Below, in pieces: positions 6,057-14,565 of a DNA stretch of 28,443 nucleotides. The notes under the pieces are model-generated. The model ran no database searches and had not been told where the DNA came from. It was given only the letters and a program-made list of their open reading frames with translations. The DNA comes from Parcubacteria group bacterium GW2011_GWD2_43_10 (GTDB lineage: Bacteria; Patescibacteriota; Patescibacteriia; Veblenbacterales; UBA10138). Every line of letters begins with the position of its first letter. Position 1 is the first letter of the stretch. The stretch is from the NCBI GenBank assembly GCA_000995845.1, contig LCEZ01000002.1:1-28443 (forward strand), given 5' to 3'. The translations under genes were made by a program, and so were the position numbers.

Positions 6057-7436
6057 TTATAAATTCTTTACTACTCTCTTAAAAGCTTCTCCCCGGTCAA
6101 ACTCATGCTTGAATAAACCAAAACTAGCCGCCCCAGGTGACAATAAAACCACACCCCCAGGCGGTGTTAATTGCCGAGCTAATTTAACAGCCTCAGGCAT
6201 ACTACTAGCTAATAATTGGCGATGGTAATTTTTAAGCTCGCGCTGCAATTTAACTGTGGCTGTACCTGGTAAAAGCACTAAGGCTTTAACTCGACGCCTT
6301 ATGATTTGTGCCATTTTTTGGTAAGACAATTTTTTATCAGTACCACCAGCAATCAAAACAATTGGTTGTTTTTTAAAAGATGACAAGGCACTAATAGTCG
6401 CATCAGGCGAGGTAGCAGTTGTATCGTTGTAATAAGATGTGCCCCCAACTAAACGAACAAACTCTAACCTGTCATGCAAACCTTTAAAATTCTTAACTGC
6501 CCGACATATATATTTAAATGGCACTCCCATTAGTACTGCGGCAGTGCTAGCGGCTAAAGTATTGGCTAAATTATGATCACCAATTAACTTAAGATCATAA
6601 CGATTATAAAGTAATTTAGTTTTTTTCTGATCACGCCAATAAACTGCCTGACCGCTCACAAAACAGCCTCTGGCTACTGGCTGACGAACTGAAAACCAAT
6701 AAACTTTGGCCCGGGCCTTAATTGCTAATTTTCTAGTAACTGAATTATCCCAATTCAAAACTAAAACATCTTTAGCGTTTTGACCAGAAAAAATCATGGT
6801 CTTGGCTTTAATATAAGAAGCAAAGCTTGAATATCTATTTAAATGATCAGGTAAAACATTTGTTATAACCGCTAGGGGTATTCTTAATTTATACTTACCC
6901 ACGACTTCAAGCTGCCAGCTAGATAATTCCAGGGCCGCGGCTGATTTTTTATTTAGTTTATCCAAGACATCAAATAGCAGGGTGTCGCGAATATTGCCAG
7001 CCACTACTGTCTTTGGCCAAGCGTACTTCATCATATCGCCTAATAAACTAACAGTAGTTGATTTGCCCCTAGTACCTGTTATGGCTGCAAGTTTATTAGT
7101 TGGGCAAAGTTTTAAAAATAAACTTGCTTCATTTTCAATTGGAATTTGCTTTTTTCGGGCGGCTTTAAGAATGGGGTGATCACTGGGTACACCCGGATTC
7201 TGCACAATCATATCGCAATTATTAAGCAGTTTAATTGGATGGGAGCCTAAAACAAACCTAATAGGCAACCCCTTCACTTGTTTTAAACTGACGGCTAATT
7301 CTTTTCTGGTTTTAATATCTGACACAGTCAAGACGGCTCGCTGCTTGACCAACCATTTAGTTATAGCCACGCCGCCGCCATGTAAACCAAGGCCTAAGAT
7401 AAGAATTCGCTTGTAAGCGAACAACTGCTTTAACAT
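6057..7436 (-). CDS. murD: UDP-N-acetylmuramoylalanine--D-glutamate ligase MurD
   Basis: MurD adds D-glutamate to UDP-MurNAc-L-Ala with ATP. I place the start at the ATG at 7436 (459 aa), because the protein then begins MLKQLFAYKRILILGLGLHG, with normal spacing to the Rossmann glycine loop, and starts 11 bases after the mraY stop. A TTG at 7463 would add nine residues and overlap mraY. The ATP loop TGTRGKSTT is at residues 120-128. Other marks are ITNVLPDHLNRY (metal and carbamyl-Lys region), NDTTATSPDAT and LLSPGAASFGLFKHEFDRGEAF at the C-terminus, typical of MurD. The sequence is unusually Lys-rich and weakly conserved between motifs. Confidence 0.93.
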   Translation of the reverse strand: MLKQLFAYKRILILGLGLHGGGVAITKWLVKQRAVLTVSDIKTRKELAVSLKQVKGLPIRFVLGSHPIKLLNNCDMIVQNPGVPSDHPILKAARKKQIPIENEASLFLKLCPTNKLAAITGTRGKSTTVSLLGDMMKYAWPKTVVAGNIRDTLLFDVLDKLNKKSAAALELSSWQLEVVGKYKLRIPLAVITNVLPDHLNRYSSFASYIKAKTMIFSGQNAKDVLVLNWDNSVTRKLAIKARAKVYWFSVRQPVARGCFVSGQAVYWRDQKKTKLLYNRYDLKLIGDHNLANTLAASTAAVLMGVPFKYICRAVKNFKGLHDRLEFVRLVGGTSYYNDTTATSPDATISALSSFKKQPIVLIAGGTDKKLSYQKMAQIIRRRVKALVLLPGTATVKLQRELKNYHRQLLASSMPEAVKLARQLTPPGGVVLLSPGAASFGLFKHEFDRGEAFKRVVKNL

Positions 7437-7446
7437 ACTTGAGCAA

Positions 7447-8478
7447 TTACAGACCCTGATCAATTAAAGTTATGATCAAGCCGGCTACGCCAGTGACTGC
7501 TGAAATTACCCAAAAACGCATAACAATTTTAGGTTCAGGCCAACCAATAGCTTCTAAATGATGATGCAGGGGGGCAGATAAAAAAACTTTTTTGCCGCGA
7601 AATTTTTTTGAAAGCACCTGAATAATTACTGACAAAGATTCCAGCACAAAAAGAAAACCAATAACTGGTAAGAGTAAAATACTATTAGTCAACATAGCCA
7701 CAATACCTAAAGTAACACCTAAAGCCATGGCACCAGTATCACCCATAAAGAACCTGGCCGGATTTATATTGAACCACAAAAAAGCTAATAAACTGCCAGC
7801 AATGACCCCACAGAAACTGGCCAAATCATATTTACCCTGCAAAAAAGCAATGGCACCATAGGTAACAAAAGCCGTTAATAGCGTACCTCCGGCTAAACCA
7901 TCAAGCCCATCTATCAAATTAACTGAATGAGAAGTGGCAACAATAACGAAAATAAAAATTGGTACATACCATAACCCGATATCAAATGTACCCAAAAAAG
8001 GAACGTGCAAAGACGTCCAGGCTAATTTGTAATAAAACCACCAAGCACCCACTATGGCAATGGCCGTATAAATAAGTAAACGGTGGGTCATGGTCAAACC
8101 ACCACCTTTGGGGCCAAGGCGCTTGATATTAAACCAATCATCTACCAATCCTACTAAGGCTGAAGCAATCAACGCGCCCAGCGGCAGAATTGTTTCTCTG
8201 CGAGTTAAAAAATTAAAATAGGCTAAATTGAAACTTTCCAAATAGAAAAAAAGTAGCGCCACCACTAGGGTTGTTAACCAAACTAGTATGCCGCCCATGG
8301 TTGGCGTGCCACTTTTGGCTGCATGTAAACTGGACATTATCGGCGCACTAGCCGAATCCCTGATTTGTTTACCTAAACGATATTTATATAAAAAATGGGT
8401 CAGGAGAGGCGTGGAAACTAAAGCCAATAAAAAAGCTACTGTAGTTAAAAAAAGGATTTGCAAAACCGGTTGAGTCAT
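7447..8478 (-). CDS. mraY: Phospho-MurNAc-pentapeptide transferase MraY
   Basis: MraY is the polytopic membrane enzyme that moves phospho-MurNAc-pentapeptide onto undecaprenyl phosphate to give lipid I. At 343 residues and about 10 membrane spans the length is normal. The diagnostic motifs are present in order: GTPTMGG, the Mg-binding VDDWFNIKR, NLIDGLDGLAGG, FMGDTGAMALG and the HHH motif in APLHHHLEAIGW. The start lies three bases after the stop of the 129-aa membrane protein, so they share a transcript. No MurE or MurF gene is seen next to it, so those must be elsewhere. Confidence 0.97.
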   Translation of the reverse strand: MTQPVLQILFLTTVAFLLALVSTPLLTHFLYKYRLGKQIRDSASAPIMSSLHAAKSGTPTMGGILVWLTTLVVALLFFYLESFNLAYFNFLTRRETILPLGALIASALVGLVDDWFNIKRLGPKGGGLTMTHRLLIYTAIAIVGAWWFYYKLAWTSLHVPFLGTFDIGLWYVPIFIFVIVATSHSVNLIDGLDGLAGGTLLTAFVTYGAIAFLQGKYDLASFCGVIAGSLLAFLWFNINPARFFMGDTGAMALGVTLGIVAMLTNSILLLPVIGFLFVLESLSVIIQVLSKKFRGKKVFLSAPLHHHLEAIGWPEPKIVMRFWVISAVTGVAGLIITLIDQGL

Positions 8479-8481
8479 AAA

Positions 8482-8871
8482 CTAACTATTTATTCTTAAT
8501 ATTAACCAGCTCAACCAGCACCATCCAACGGCCATAAATACTGCTGACCACAACCAAAGGTAGCGTAGGGCCAAACTAGATCTAGATACTAAATATGCCA
8601 AAGCTAAATTAATTCCCACAATTACCGTGGCTAAACTTGGTAAAATCAATATCCATTTGCCCGGGGTTAGCCAATTCGTACCAACATAAATTGAGTATCT
8701 CATTATCAATGTCTCTGACTGAATCATTTTAGTAGCTAGATACCAACATATAATTATAAAAACAGTGGCAATTACTGCCGGCATAAAAACCGCCGGCCGG
8801 CGCCACCAAGCCCGCCAAGTTTCACGCTGCCAGAATAAAAATAAACGCCACATAAGATAAGTAAAAACCAT
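8482..8871 (-). CDS. Small membrane protein at the head of the dcw cluster, function unknown
   Basis: A 129-residue protein with a Trp/Arg-rich N-terminus (RETWRAWWRRP) followed by three hydrophobic segments at about residues 28-48, 72-95 and 102-125. It is the first gene of the minus-strand peptidoglycan operon and ends three bases before mraY. A position like this is often taken by ftsL or another division protein in other bacteria, but FtsL has one span and a coiled coil, and this protein has neither. I recognise no family. The promoter's -10 box (8882-8877) lies only five bases before the ATG, so the message may be leaderless. A role with MraY or lipid-linked precursors is only suggested by position. 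Confidence 0.8.
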   Translation of the reverse strand: MVFTYLMWRLFLFWQRETWRAWWRRPAVFMPAVIATVFIIICWYLATKMIQSETLIMRYSIYVGTNWLTPGKWILILPSLATVIVGINLALAYLVSRSSLALRYLWLWSAVFMAVGWCWLSWLILRINS

Positions 8872-8876
8872 CTTTA

Positions 8877-8905
8877 AGTGTAATCGTCACCCCATTCCTT
8901 GGCAA
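8877..8905 (-). promoter_or_regulatory. Promoter of the dcw operon (minus strand)
   Basis: On the minus strand TTGCCA (8905-8900) is followed after 17 bases by TACACT (8882-8877). Transcription would begin at about 8870, on or next to the ATG at 8871, implying a leaderless or nearly leaderless transcript. It is back to back with the pilus promoter at 8922-8950. Confidence 0.5.
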
Positions 8906-8921
8906 ACTTAACTATTTTAGG

Positions 8922-8950
8922 TTGCCGATACTTACAAAGTTTGGTATAAT
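8922..8950 (+). promoter_or_regulatory. Promoter of the type IV pilus operon
   Basis: TTGCCG (8922-8927), a 17-base spacer and a perfect TATAAT (8945-8950). Transcription would begin near 8957, giving a ~50-base leader before pilB. It is divergent from the dcw promoter, with only 16 bases between the two -35 boxes, so both operons could be controlled together. Confidence 0.75.
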
Positions 8951-8965
8951 AAATCCATCTTAAAA

Positions 8966-8983
8966 AGCTAGCTTGAGCTAGCT
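8966..8983 (+). promoter_or_regulatory. Hairpin in the pilB leader
   Basis: AGCTAGC and GCTAGCT form an exact 7-bp stem with a TTGA loop. No T-tract follows. It lies between the predicted transcription start and the pilB ATG and could protect the message or bind a regulator. No clear Shine-Dalgarno sequence is visible before pilB. Confidence 0.45.
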
Positions 8984-9005
8984 AACAATAATACCAACCT
9001 ACCCT

Positions 9006-10733
9006 ATGCTCAGCCAGGACTATCTTACAAAAACCCTGCTGTCTAGCAAAACGCTAACCAGCGCCGAAGTTAAGGATATTAAAGATAAGTTAAAGGCTGA
9101 AAATTTAAGTTTGGAAGAATACCTGATAAAGAAGCATGTAGTCACCGAGGAAGTGCTTTATGAAATGGTAGCCAAACAGCTGAATATACCCTACATTGAC
9201 CTGCGCAATATCAGCATTAGAAAGGATATTTTATTAGCCATTCCTGAGCCAATCTCTCAAGCCCATGAGGTTATCGCCTTTGACCGCGATGACAGCACAG
9301 TAAAAGTTGCTACAACTGATCCCGATGACTTACAAACTTTTGAATTTTTAGAAAAAAGTTTACAAGCCAAACTGCAAATTCACCTGACCTCACCAGGCTC
9401 TTTCCTGGAAGCAGCTAAGCAGTATCACCAAAGCTTAAAAGCGGAATTTGCCAAACTTACCGGCGTTGAAGAAAAAAAAGAAGAAGGCTCAGAAGGTAAT
9501 CTTCAACAATTAGCTGAAGACCTGCCAGTGGTTCGTATTGTGGATACGCTGTTGGAGTATGCCATTTTTGAGCGAGCTTCAGATATTCATATTGAACCTA
9601 CCGAAACCCAGGTATTGGTGCGCTACCGAGTTGACGGCATATTAAAAGATGTCATGACTTTGCCAAAAAATGTTCAGCCTGGTTTGGTGGCCCGTATTAA
9701 AATTTTATCCAACTTGAAATTGGACGAACATCGTTTGCCCCAAGATGGCCGATTTAAAATTAAATCCAAGGAATATGAAGTCAGTTTCCGTGTATCAATT
9801 ATTCCGGTATTTGACGGCGAAAAAATTGTCATGCGTTTGCTACAGGAATCAGGTCAGGTTTTAACTTTAGAGCAACTTGGCTTACAAAAAAAAGTCCTCC
9901 AAGTATTAAAGCGCAACATTGAAAAACCTCATGGCATGATTTTGGTAACCGGTCCGACCGGCAGCGGTAAAACCACCACACTTTATTCAATAATGAATGT
10001 TTTAAATACGCCTGATGTAAATATTTCAACTGTGGAAGACCCGATTGAATACCGCATGCCTCGTATTAACCAAAGTCAAGTTAATCCGCGTATTGGTTTT
10101 ACTTTTGCTGGTGGCCTGCGCGCGCTCTTAAGACAAGACCCTGATATTATCATGGTGGGTGAAATCAGAGATACGGAAACAGCTGAAATTGCCATTCACG
10201 CGGCTATGACAGGGCATTTGGTACTTTCCACTCTTCACACCAATGATGCTGTTGGCACGCTTCCTCGATTACTGGATATGGGCGTACCGCCGTTCTTGGT
10301 CTCCTCTACCACTAACTTAATTGTGGCCCAGCGCTTAGTTAGAAAAGTCTGCCAAAACTGCATAACTTCTTATCAATTAACAGCTAAAAATGTGGAGGAT
10401 CTGGCTAAGCAATTGGATTTACCCGCCTTGCTTAAAACCCTAATTAAAGAAGGGGCGGTGGCGGAAAATCAAAATATGGAAAACCTGCTTTTCTTCCGGG
10501 GTAAGGGCTGTAAGCAATGTAGCCAAGAAGGCTACCGCGGGCGGCTTGGTATTTATGAAATCTTTGAAATTACCCCGACTGTCAGTGAACTAATACTTAA
10601 CCGTGCTTCCTCAGCTCAGCTTAAAAAAGCCGCGCTGGCTCAAGGCATGCTTAGCCTGTTAGAGGACGGCTTTCTTAAAGCTAAAAATGGCGTAACCACT
10701 ATTGAGGAGGTGCTACGCGTCACGAAAGATTAA
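9006..10733 (+). CDS. pilB: Type IV pilus assembly ATPase PilB (GspE family)
   Basis: PilB is the cytoplasmic hexameric ATPase that powers pilus extension. The 575-residue protein has an N-terminal MshEN/T2SSE_N-like domain (about residues 1-150) and a C-terminal GspE ATPase domain. Walker A is GPTGSGKT (316-323), Walker B lies in DPDIIMVGEIRD (378-389), and the HAAMTGHLVLSTLHTNDA segment (His box) follows. A four-cysteine zinc site, CQNC (449-452) and CKQC (502-505), separates PilB/GspE from the retraction ATPase PilT. First gene of the operon; pilC follows four bases after the stop. Confidence 0.96.
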   Translation: MLSQDYLTKTLLSSKTLTSAEVKDIKDKLKAENLSLEEYLIKKHVVTEEVLYEMVAKQLNIPYIDLRNISIRKDILLAIPEPISQAHEVIAFDRDDSTVKVATTDPDDLQTFEFLEKSLQAKLQIHLTSPGSFLEAAKQYHQSLKAEFAKLTGVEEKKEEGSEGNLQQLAEDLPVVRIVDTLLEYAIFERASDIHIEPTETQVLVRYRVDGILKDVMTLPKNVQPGLVARIKILSNLKLDEHRLPQDGRFKIKSKEYEVSFRVSIIPVFDGEKIVMRLLQESGQVLTLEQLGLQKKVLQVLKRNIEKPHGMILVTGPTGSGKTTTLYSIMNVLNTPDVNISTVEDPIEYRMPRINQSQVNPRIGFTFAGGLRALLRQDPDIIMVGEIRDTETAEIAIHAAMTGHLVLSTLHTNDAVGTLPRLLDMGVPPFLVSSTTNLIVAQRLVRKVCQNCITSYQLTAKNVEDLAKQLDLPALLKTLIKEGAVAENQNMENLLFFRGKGCKQCSQEGYRGRLGIYEIFEITPTVSELILNRASSAQLKKAALAQGMLSLLEDGFLKAKNGVTTIEEVLRVTKD

Positions 10734-10737
10734 ATTT

Positions 10738-11952
10738 ATGAAATTTAGCTACACGGCTAGAAATAAAAACGGTGAATTAGAAAATGGCGAACTAGAGATT
10801 GCCTCAGAACACGAACTGGCTGAATATCTTAGAAATAAAGGTCTGCTCCTGACTAGTGCTGAGGCTGTTGGTGAAAATGAAAAAAAACATAAAGAGCTAA
10901 AAATTCCATTTCTCAACCGCGTAAAAACAGTCGAAAAAATCTTTTTTACTCAAAATCTACAGGTAATGGTCAAAGCGGGCTTATCTGTTTCTGTGTCTTT
11001 AAAAACCCTAGCCCAGCAAACTAGTAATAAATTCTTTCAAACTGTCTTGATGGATCTGTATCAGCGGGTGGATAAAGGTAATTCATTGGCTGATTCACTG
11101 GCTTTATATCCCAAAGTTTTTCCTGAGCTTTTTGTGAACATGGTCAGAGCCGGAGAAAAAAGCGGAAAACTGGAAGATGTTTTATTACAATTAACCGTCC
11201 AGATCAGAAAAAGCCACACATTAATTGCCAAGGTTAGGGGCGCTATGACCTACCCGGTAATAGTAATTACAGCCATGGTTGGTATTGCCATTGCTATGAT
11301 TGTGTTTGTTATTCCAAAAATTACTGGCATGTTCGAAGAGGTTAATGCTACCTTACCGCTACCAACCAGGATCTTGATAGCCTTAAGTGATTTCATGATA
11401 GCGAACGGACTTTGGGTAGGAATTGGTTTTGTTGTTTTAATAATTGCTTTTTTCCGTCTAATCCGCACCAAAAAAGGCAGCTATATATGGCACGGCTTAT
11501 TATTAAAACTTCCGATAATTGCACCTATTTTACGCAAAATAAACTTGGCAAAATTTTCTCGTACCTTTTCCTCACTACTTAAAACTGATATACCTGTAGT
11601 CCAGTCATTCCAAATAACCGCTAGTACCTTGGGTAATTCACACTACCGGCGCGCGGTTGAAAATGCAGCCGAACGTGTAAAAAAGGGTGTCCAAATAGCC
11701 ACTATTTTAGCTGAATACCCTAAATTATTTCCACCTCTGGTTGTCCAAATGGTGTCAGTAGGCGAAGAAACCGGTACTATTGACACTATCTTAGATGAGC
11801 TGGCTATTTTCTATGAGGAGGATGTAGATAGAACCATGTCTAACCTTACCACAATCTTAGAACCAATTTTGATTCTACTCTTGGGCGCAGGTGTTGGCGG
11901 TTTAGCTGTCTCTATAATTTTACCGATTTATACCTTAACCCAAAATATTTAG
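10738..11952 (+). CDS. pilC: Type IV pilus inner-membrane platform protein PilC (GspF family)
   Basis: PilC forms the membrane platform on which pilins are assembled and contacts PilB. Starting at the ATG at 10738 gives 404 residues, beginning MKFSYTARNKNGELENGE, the usual start of this family. An upstream start would run 36 bases further into pilB and add unrelated residues. Two GspF repeats are visible (about residues 60-185 and 265-385), each followed by membrane spans, with the typical FVNMVRAGEKSGKLEDVL and VVQMVSVGEETGTIDTIL segments. The gene sits between pilB and the pilin-like genes. Confidence 0.95.
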   Translation: MKFSYTARNKNGELENGELEIASEHELAEYLRNKGLLLTSAEAVGENEKKHKELKIPFLNRVKTVEKIFFTQNLQVMVKAGLSVSVSLKTLAQQTSNKFFQTVLMDLYQRVDKGNSLADSLALYPKVFPELFVNMVRAGEKSGKLEDVLLQLTVQIRKSHTLIAKVRGAMTYPVIVITAMVGIAIAMIVFVIPKITGMFEEVNATLPLPTRILIALSDFMIANGLWVGIGFVVLIIAFFRLIRTKKGSYIWHGLLLKLPIIAPILRKINLAKFSRTFSSLLKTDIPVVQSFQITASTLGNSHYRRAVENAAERVKKGVQIATILAEYPKLFPPLVVQMVSVGEETGTIDTILDELAIFYEEDVDRTMSNLTTILEPILILLLGAGVGGLAVSIILPIYTLTQNI

Positions 11953-11956
11953 TGCC

Positions 11957-12397
11957 ATGCAACGCGCTGGTTTTACTATATTTGAAGTTACTGTAGTAGT
12001 TGGCATAGTAGTTTTAGTAATAATATCTTCTCTTCCCGCTATCAGAACTGCCCAAATTAATTCTACTTTAAAAAGAGAAGGCAGGTCACTACTCAGTGAT
12101 CTTCGCTTAGCCCAGCAACTTACTTTAGGGGAGCAAACCACACATTTAGTAAAATTATTTAATACTACGCCACAAAAATATCAGCTCATTGCCCGCTTGG
12201 CTTCAGATACAATTATTAAGGAACACGAACTTAATAACAAAATCACCTGGCAAGATATGGGTGGATTTACCAATAACGAAATTATATTTACTATTAGTGG
12301 CTCAGCGGTTGAGGCTGGAACAATAGTTTTACAAAATACTAATGGCCTTACCACTAGTTTAGAAGTTAAACCATCAGGTTATGTTAAAGTCAACTAA
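11957..12397 (+). CDS. Type IV pilin-like protein (GspH/FimT type)
   Basis: A 146-residue minor-pilin-like protein. The prepilin peptidase site is AG|FTIFE: cleavage after Gly5, Phe6 as residue +1 and Glu10 at +5. It is followed by a hydrophobic helix (about residues 8-28) that anchors it in the membrane and packs in the pilus. The arrangement RSLLSDLRLAQQLTLGEQTTHLVKL is typical of GspH/FimT pseudopilins, which initiate pilus assembly. It starts four bases after pilC and overlaps the next pilin gene by 17 bases. Confidence 0.88.
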   Translation: MQRAGFTIFEVTVVVGIVVLVIISSLPAIRTAQINSTLKREGRSLLSDLRLAQQLTLGEQTTHLVKLFNTTPQKYQLIARLASDTIIKEHELNNKITWQDMGGFTNNEIIFTISGSAVEAGTIVLQNTNGLTTSLEVKPSGYVKVN

Positions 12398-12809
12398 AAA
12401 AATAAATTCAGCTTTTAGTTCTATTGAAGCCTTAATTGCCACCAGCGTTCTGGTTGTTGGTTTATTAACTATTATCAGCCTTTTTCCGTTTATATTAAGG
12501 TTAAATAAACAAGCGGAATTTTACAGTATGGCTTCTGCCCTAGCTAGAGCTAAAGTTGAACAATTAGCTATTATGCCTTACGACCAATTAACTCCAGGTA
12601 TAATTGAACCAAGAGCGCGGCTTGATCCTAATCCGGGCGATCCATTTTATATATTTGAGAGACAATCAACTATAACTTTAATAGACGGCAATTTAGCTAA
12701 CAGCCAAACTGACGTTGGACTAAAAAAAATTGAAACGATTGTTTTTTGGCCTGACCGTGGCGGACAAGAAGCCTCATTAAACATAACCAGCATTAAGGCA
12801 CAAAAATGA
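12381..12809 (+). CDS. Type IV pilin-like minor pilin (PilV/GspI type)
   Basis: A 142-residue protein with a type IV pilin N-terminus: an 11-residue basic leader, then FSSIEALIATSVLVVGLL. Glu is at +5 (residue 16), but the residue before the cleavage site is Ala11 instead of the usual Gly. The segment ARAKVEQLAIMPYDQL resembles the AxxxAExLR region of PilV/GspI. It overlaps its neighbours by 17 and 4 bases (ATGA at 12806), so translation is probably coupled. Its TGA stop also shows that TGA is not reassigned here. Confidence 0.82.
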   Translation: MLKSTKKINSAFSSIEALIATSVLVVGLLTIISLFPFILRLNKQAEFYSMASALARAKVEQLAIMPYDQLTPGIIEPRARLDPNPGDPFYIFERQSTITLIDGNLANSQTDVGLKKIETIVFWPDRGGQEASLNITSIKAQK

Positions 12810-13351
12810 AATTAACTCGCGGTTTTTCTGTTTTAGAGGTAATGGTTAGCATTTTAATTGGCCTGCTCTTATTAATGGCAACTTACTCTGTATTCATTCT
12901 CTCTCAAAGAACAGAAAAACCAATTGCCAACCGAGCTGAGATTACCCAAAATCAAAGAGCTATTCTTGACCGGGTGACTCGTGAACTAAGGCAAGCCAAC
13001 GATTTTGTTACAACCCTACCAGACGATGAAATTTTATTTGAAGATGGCCATGGAGTTATCAGTAATGATCCAATCCAATATATAAAGTACCATCTCTCCG
13101 GCAGCGATCTTTACCGAGAAATACTTTACTACTATTTTGCCGCCGATCCCTTAACCCATGTGTTGCATGATGAACTTGACCAATTCGGTAATCCCCCTCT
13201 AGTTCAATCGGTTGAAGATAAAATTATTGGAGAATATATCAATTCGCTAACCTTCAGTGGCAATGGTACAATTACTATTAGCCTTGAGTTTATTAAAAAT
13301 GGCCAAACATTAATTATCACCACCGATGTTTCACCGCGTAATCTCAATTAA
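12806..13351 (+). CDS. Type IV pilin-like minor pilin (PilW/GspJ type)
   Basis: A 181-residue protein beginning MKLTRG|FSVLEVMVSILIG, a standard class III signal with Gly6 at -1, Phe7 at +1 and Glu11 at +5, followed by one hydrophobic helix. NQRAILDRVTRELRQAND is the conserved segment of PilW/GspJ proteins, which join the minor-pilin complex at the pilus tip. It overlaps the next gene by 26 bases. Confidence 0.85.
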   Translation: MKLTRGFSVLEVMVSILIGLLLLMATYSVFILSQRTEKPIANRAEITQNQRAILDRVTRELRQANDFVTTLPDDEILFEDGHGVISNDPIQYIKYHLSGSDLYREILYYYFAADPLTHVLHDELDQFGNPPLVQSVEDKIIGEYINSLTFSGNGTITISLEFIKNGQTLIITTDVSPRNLN

Positions 13352-14540
13352 ACAACCAGATGGTTTTATTATAATTGCGGTTTCTTTGGTAATGACCGCC
13401 CTGCTTTTTTTGGCTGGTTATATGGTTGAGCAATCCATTAGTGAGAGTCGCATTTCTAAAAGTGAAACTTCAGCCACTAAAGCCTACTATATAGCGGAAG
13501 CTGGGGTTAATGAAGCTATCTATTTACTTAAAAATGATGCTGCTTGGAAAGCTGGCTTTTTAGCGGGTACACTAAATAATCAATCAACTGCACGCAACAA
13601 TGTTTTTGACGCTAATGGTAGTTACTCTATATCAGCCACCAGTATATCGGATGCTTTGGTTGATATTACTGTTACTGGTTTCCATAGTATCGGTGACCAA
13701 CAATCACAAAGGGTTATTAAAACACGATTAGCGCGAGCTACTAATCCTGCCTCAACTTGGGGACAATCATTCTATGCTGGCGGCCAAGGTGGTCAACAAA
13801 ATGGAAATATAACCACTGAAAGAGACTGCACAATTAATGGCGGAGCAATTCATGCTAATCAAGACTTTAAAGTTACTAGTCATTCTGCCCTGACAGTTAA
13901 CGATGCTGCTGTTAACTCTAGTAACAATATTATTGTTAATTCTGGTTCAGAACTAATTTTAAATAACAGCACTCAAAGCGAAGGTGAACCAAATATTGGC
14001 ATGCCTTTGGTTGACTTTGATTCAGCTTCTGCTACTTCATTAAAGAACAGGGCAGACCAAGTTTATTCAGCTAACGCCTTCTCGGCCTTGCCCACTGGTA
14101 CAACTTTAACTGGCATCACCTTTATTACAGGTGAAGCCATTTGGAATAATAAAAATTTAACGATTAACGGGATACTTGCGGCAAGTGATGATATAGAAAT
14201 CGATTTGGATGAAGGCAAAACAGTTACTATTAATAACGATGAAAACGTTGGTGGTGGTTTAATGAGCAAAGACGATATAATTGTTGAACTTGATGATGCT
14301 AATTTTTTATTACAGGGCGTGATCTACTCTAGTAAACAACTAACAATTGAAACTGATGATAACATTAATTTTGCAGTAACTGGCGGTATTATTAGTTGGC
14401 ATTTATTACTACAAGGAGAAGATAGTGGTGCTTGCTCTATAACTTATGATGAGGTTTTAGTTTCAACACCGATTGATCCTGTTTATAGCGGCAGTGAAAG
14501 CCCAATAATTGATATCAATCATTGGGAAGAGCAATATTAA
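13326..14540 (+). CDS. PilX/GspK-like minor pilin with a large beta-rich C-terminal region
   Basis: A 404-residue protein. The N-terminus has a prepilin-like site DG|FIIIAVSLVMTALLFLAGY with Gly13 at -1 and Phe14 at +1, but Ala18 replaces the Glu normally found at +5, as in GspK-type tip pseudopilins. The segment SATKAYYIAEAGVNEAIYLL is the classic PilX_N signature. From about residue 140 the chain is rich in Asn, Thr, Val and short repeats (NNIIVNSGSELILNNS), looking like a beta-helix or adhesin-like domain. I infer a pilus-tip protein that may contact surfaces. It starts inside the previous gene, and the membrane helix requires this start. Confidence 0.8.
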   Translation: MFHRVISIKQPDGFIIIAVSLVMTALLFLAGYMVEQSISESRISKSETSATKAYYIAEAGVNEAIYLLKNDAAWKAGFLAGTLNNQSTARNNVFDANGSYSISATSISDALVDITVTGFHSIGDQQSQRVIKTRLARATNPASTWGQSFYAGGQGGQQNGNITTERDCTINGGAIHANQDFKVTSHSALTVNDAAVNSSNNIIVNSGSELILNNSTQSEGEPNIGMPLVDFDSASATSLKNRADQVYSANAFSALPTGTTLTGITFITGEAIWNNKNLTINGILAASDDIEIDLDEGKTVTINNDENVGGGLMSKDDIIVELDDANFLLQGVIYSSKQLTIETDDNINFAVTGGIISWHLLLQGEDSGACSITYDEVLVSTPIDPVYSGSESPIIDINHWEEQY

Positions 14541-14565
14541 TAAGCTTTCAGTTTATTTCTAAAGT

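Noticed and set aside
10702..10737. Earlier start for pilC, overlapping pilB
   Set aside because: The extra residues (MRRCYASRKIKF) are the pilB C-terminal codons in another frame; family members begin at the MKFSYTARN equivalent.
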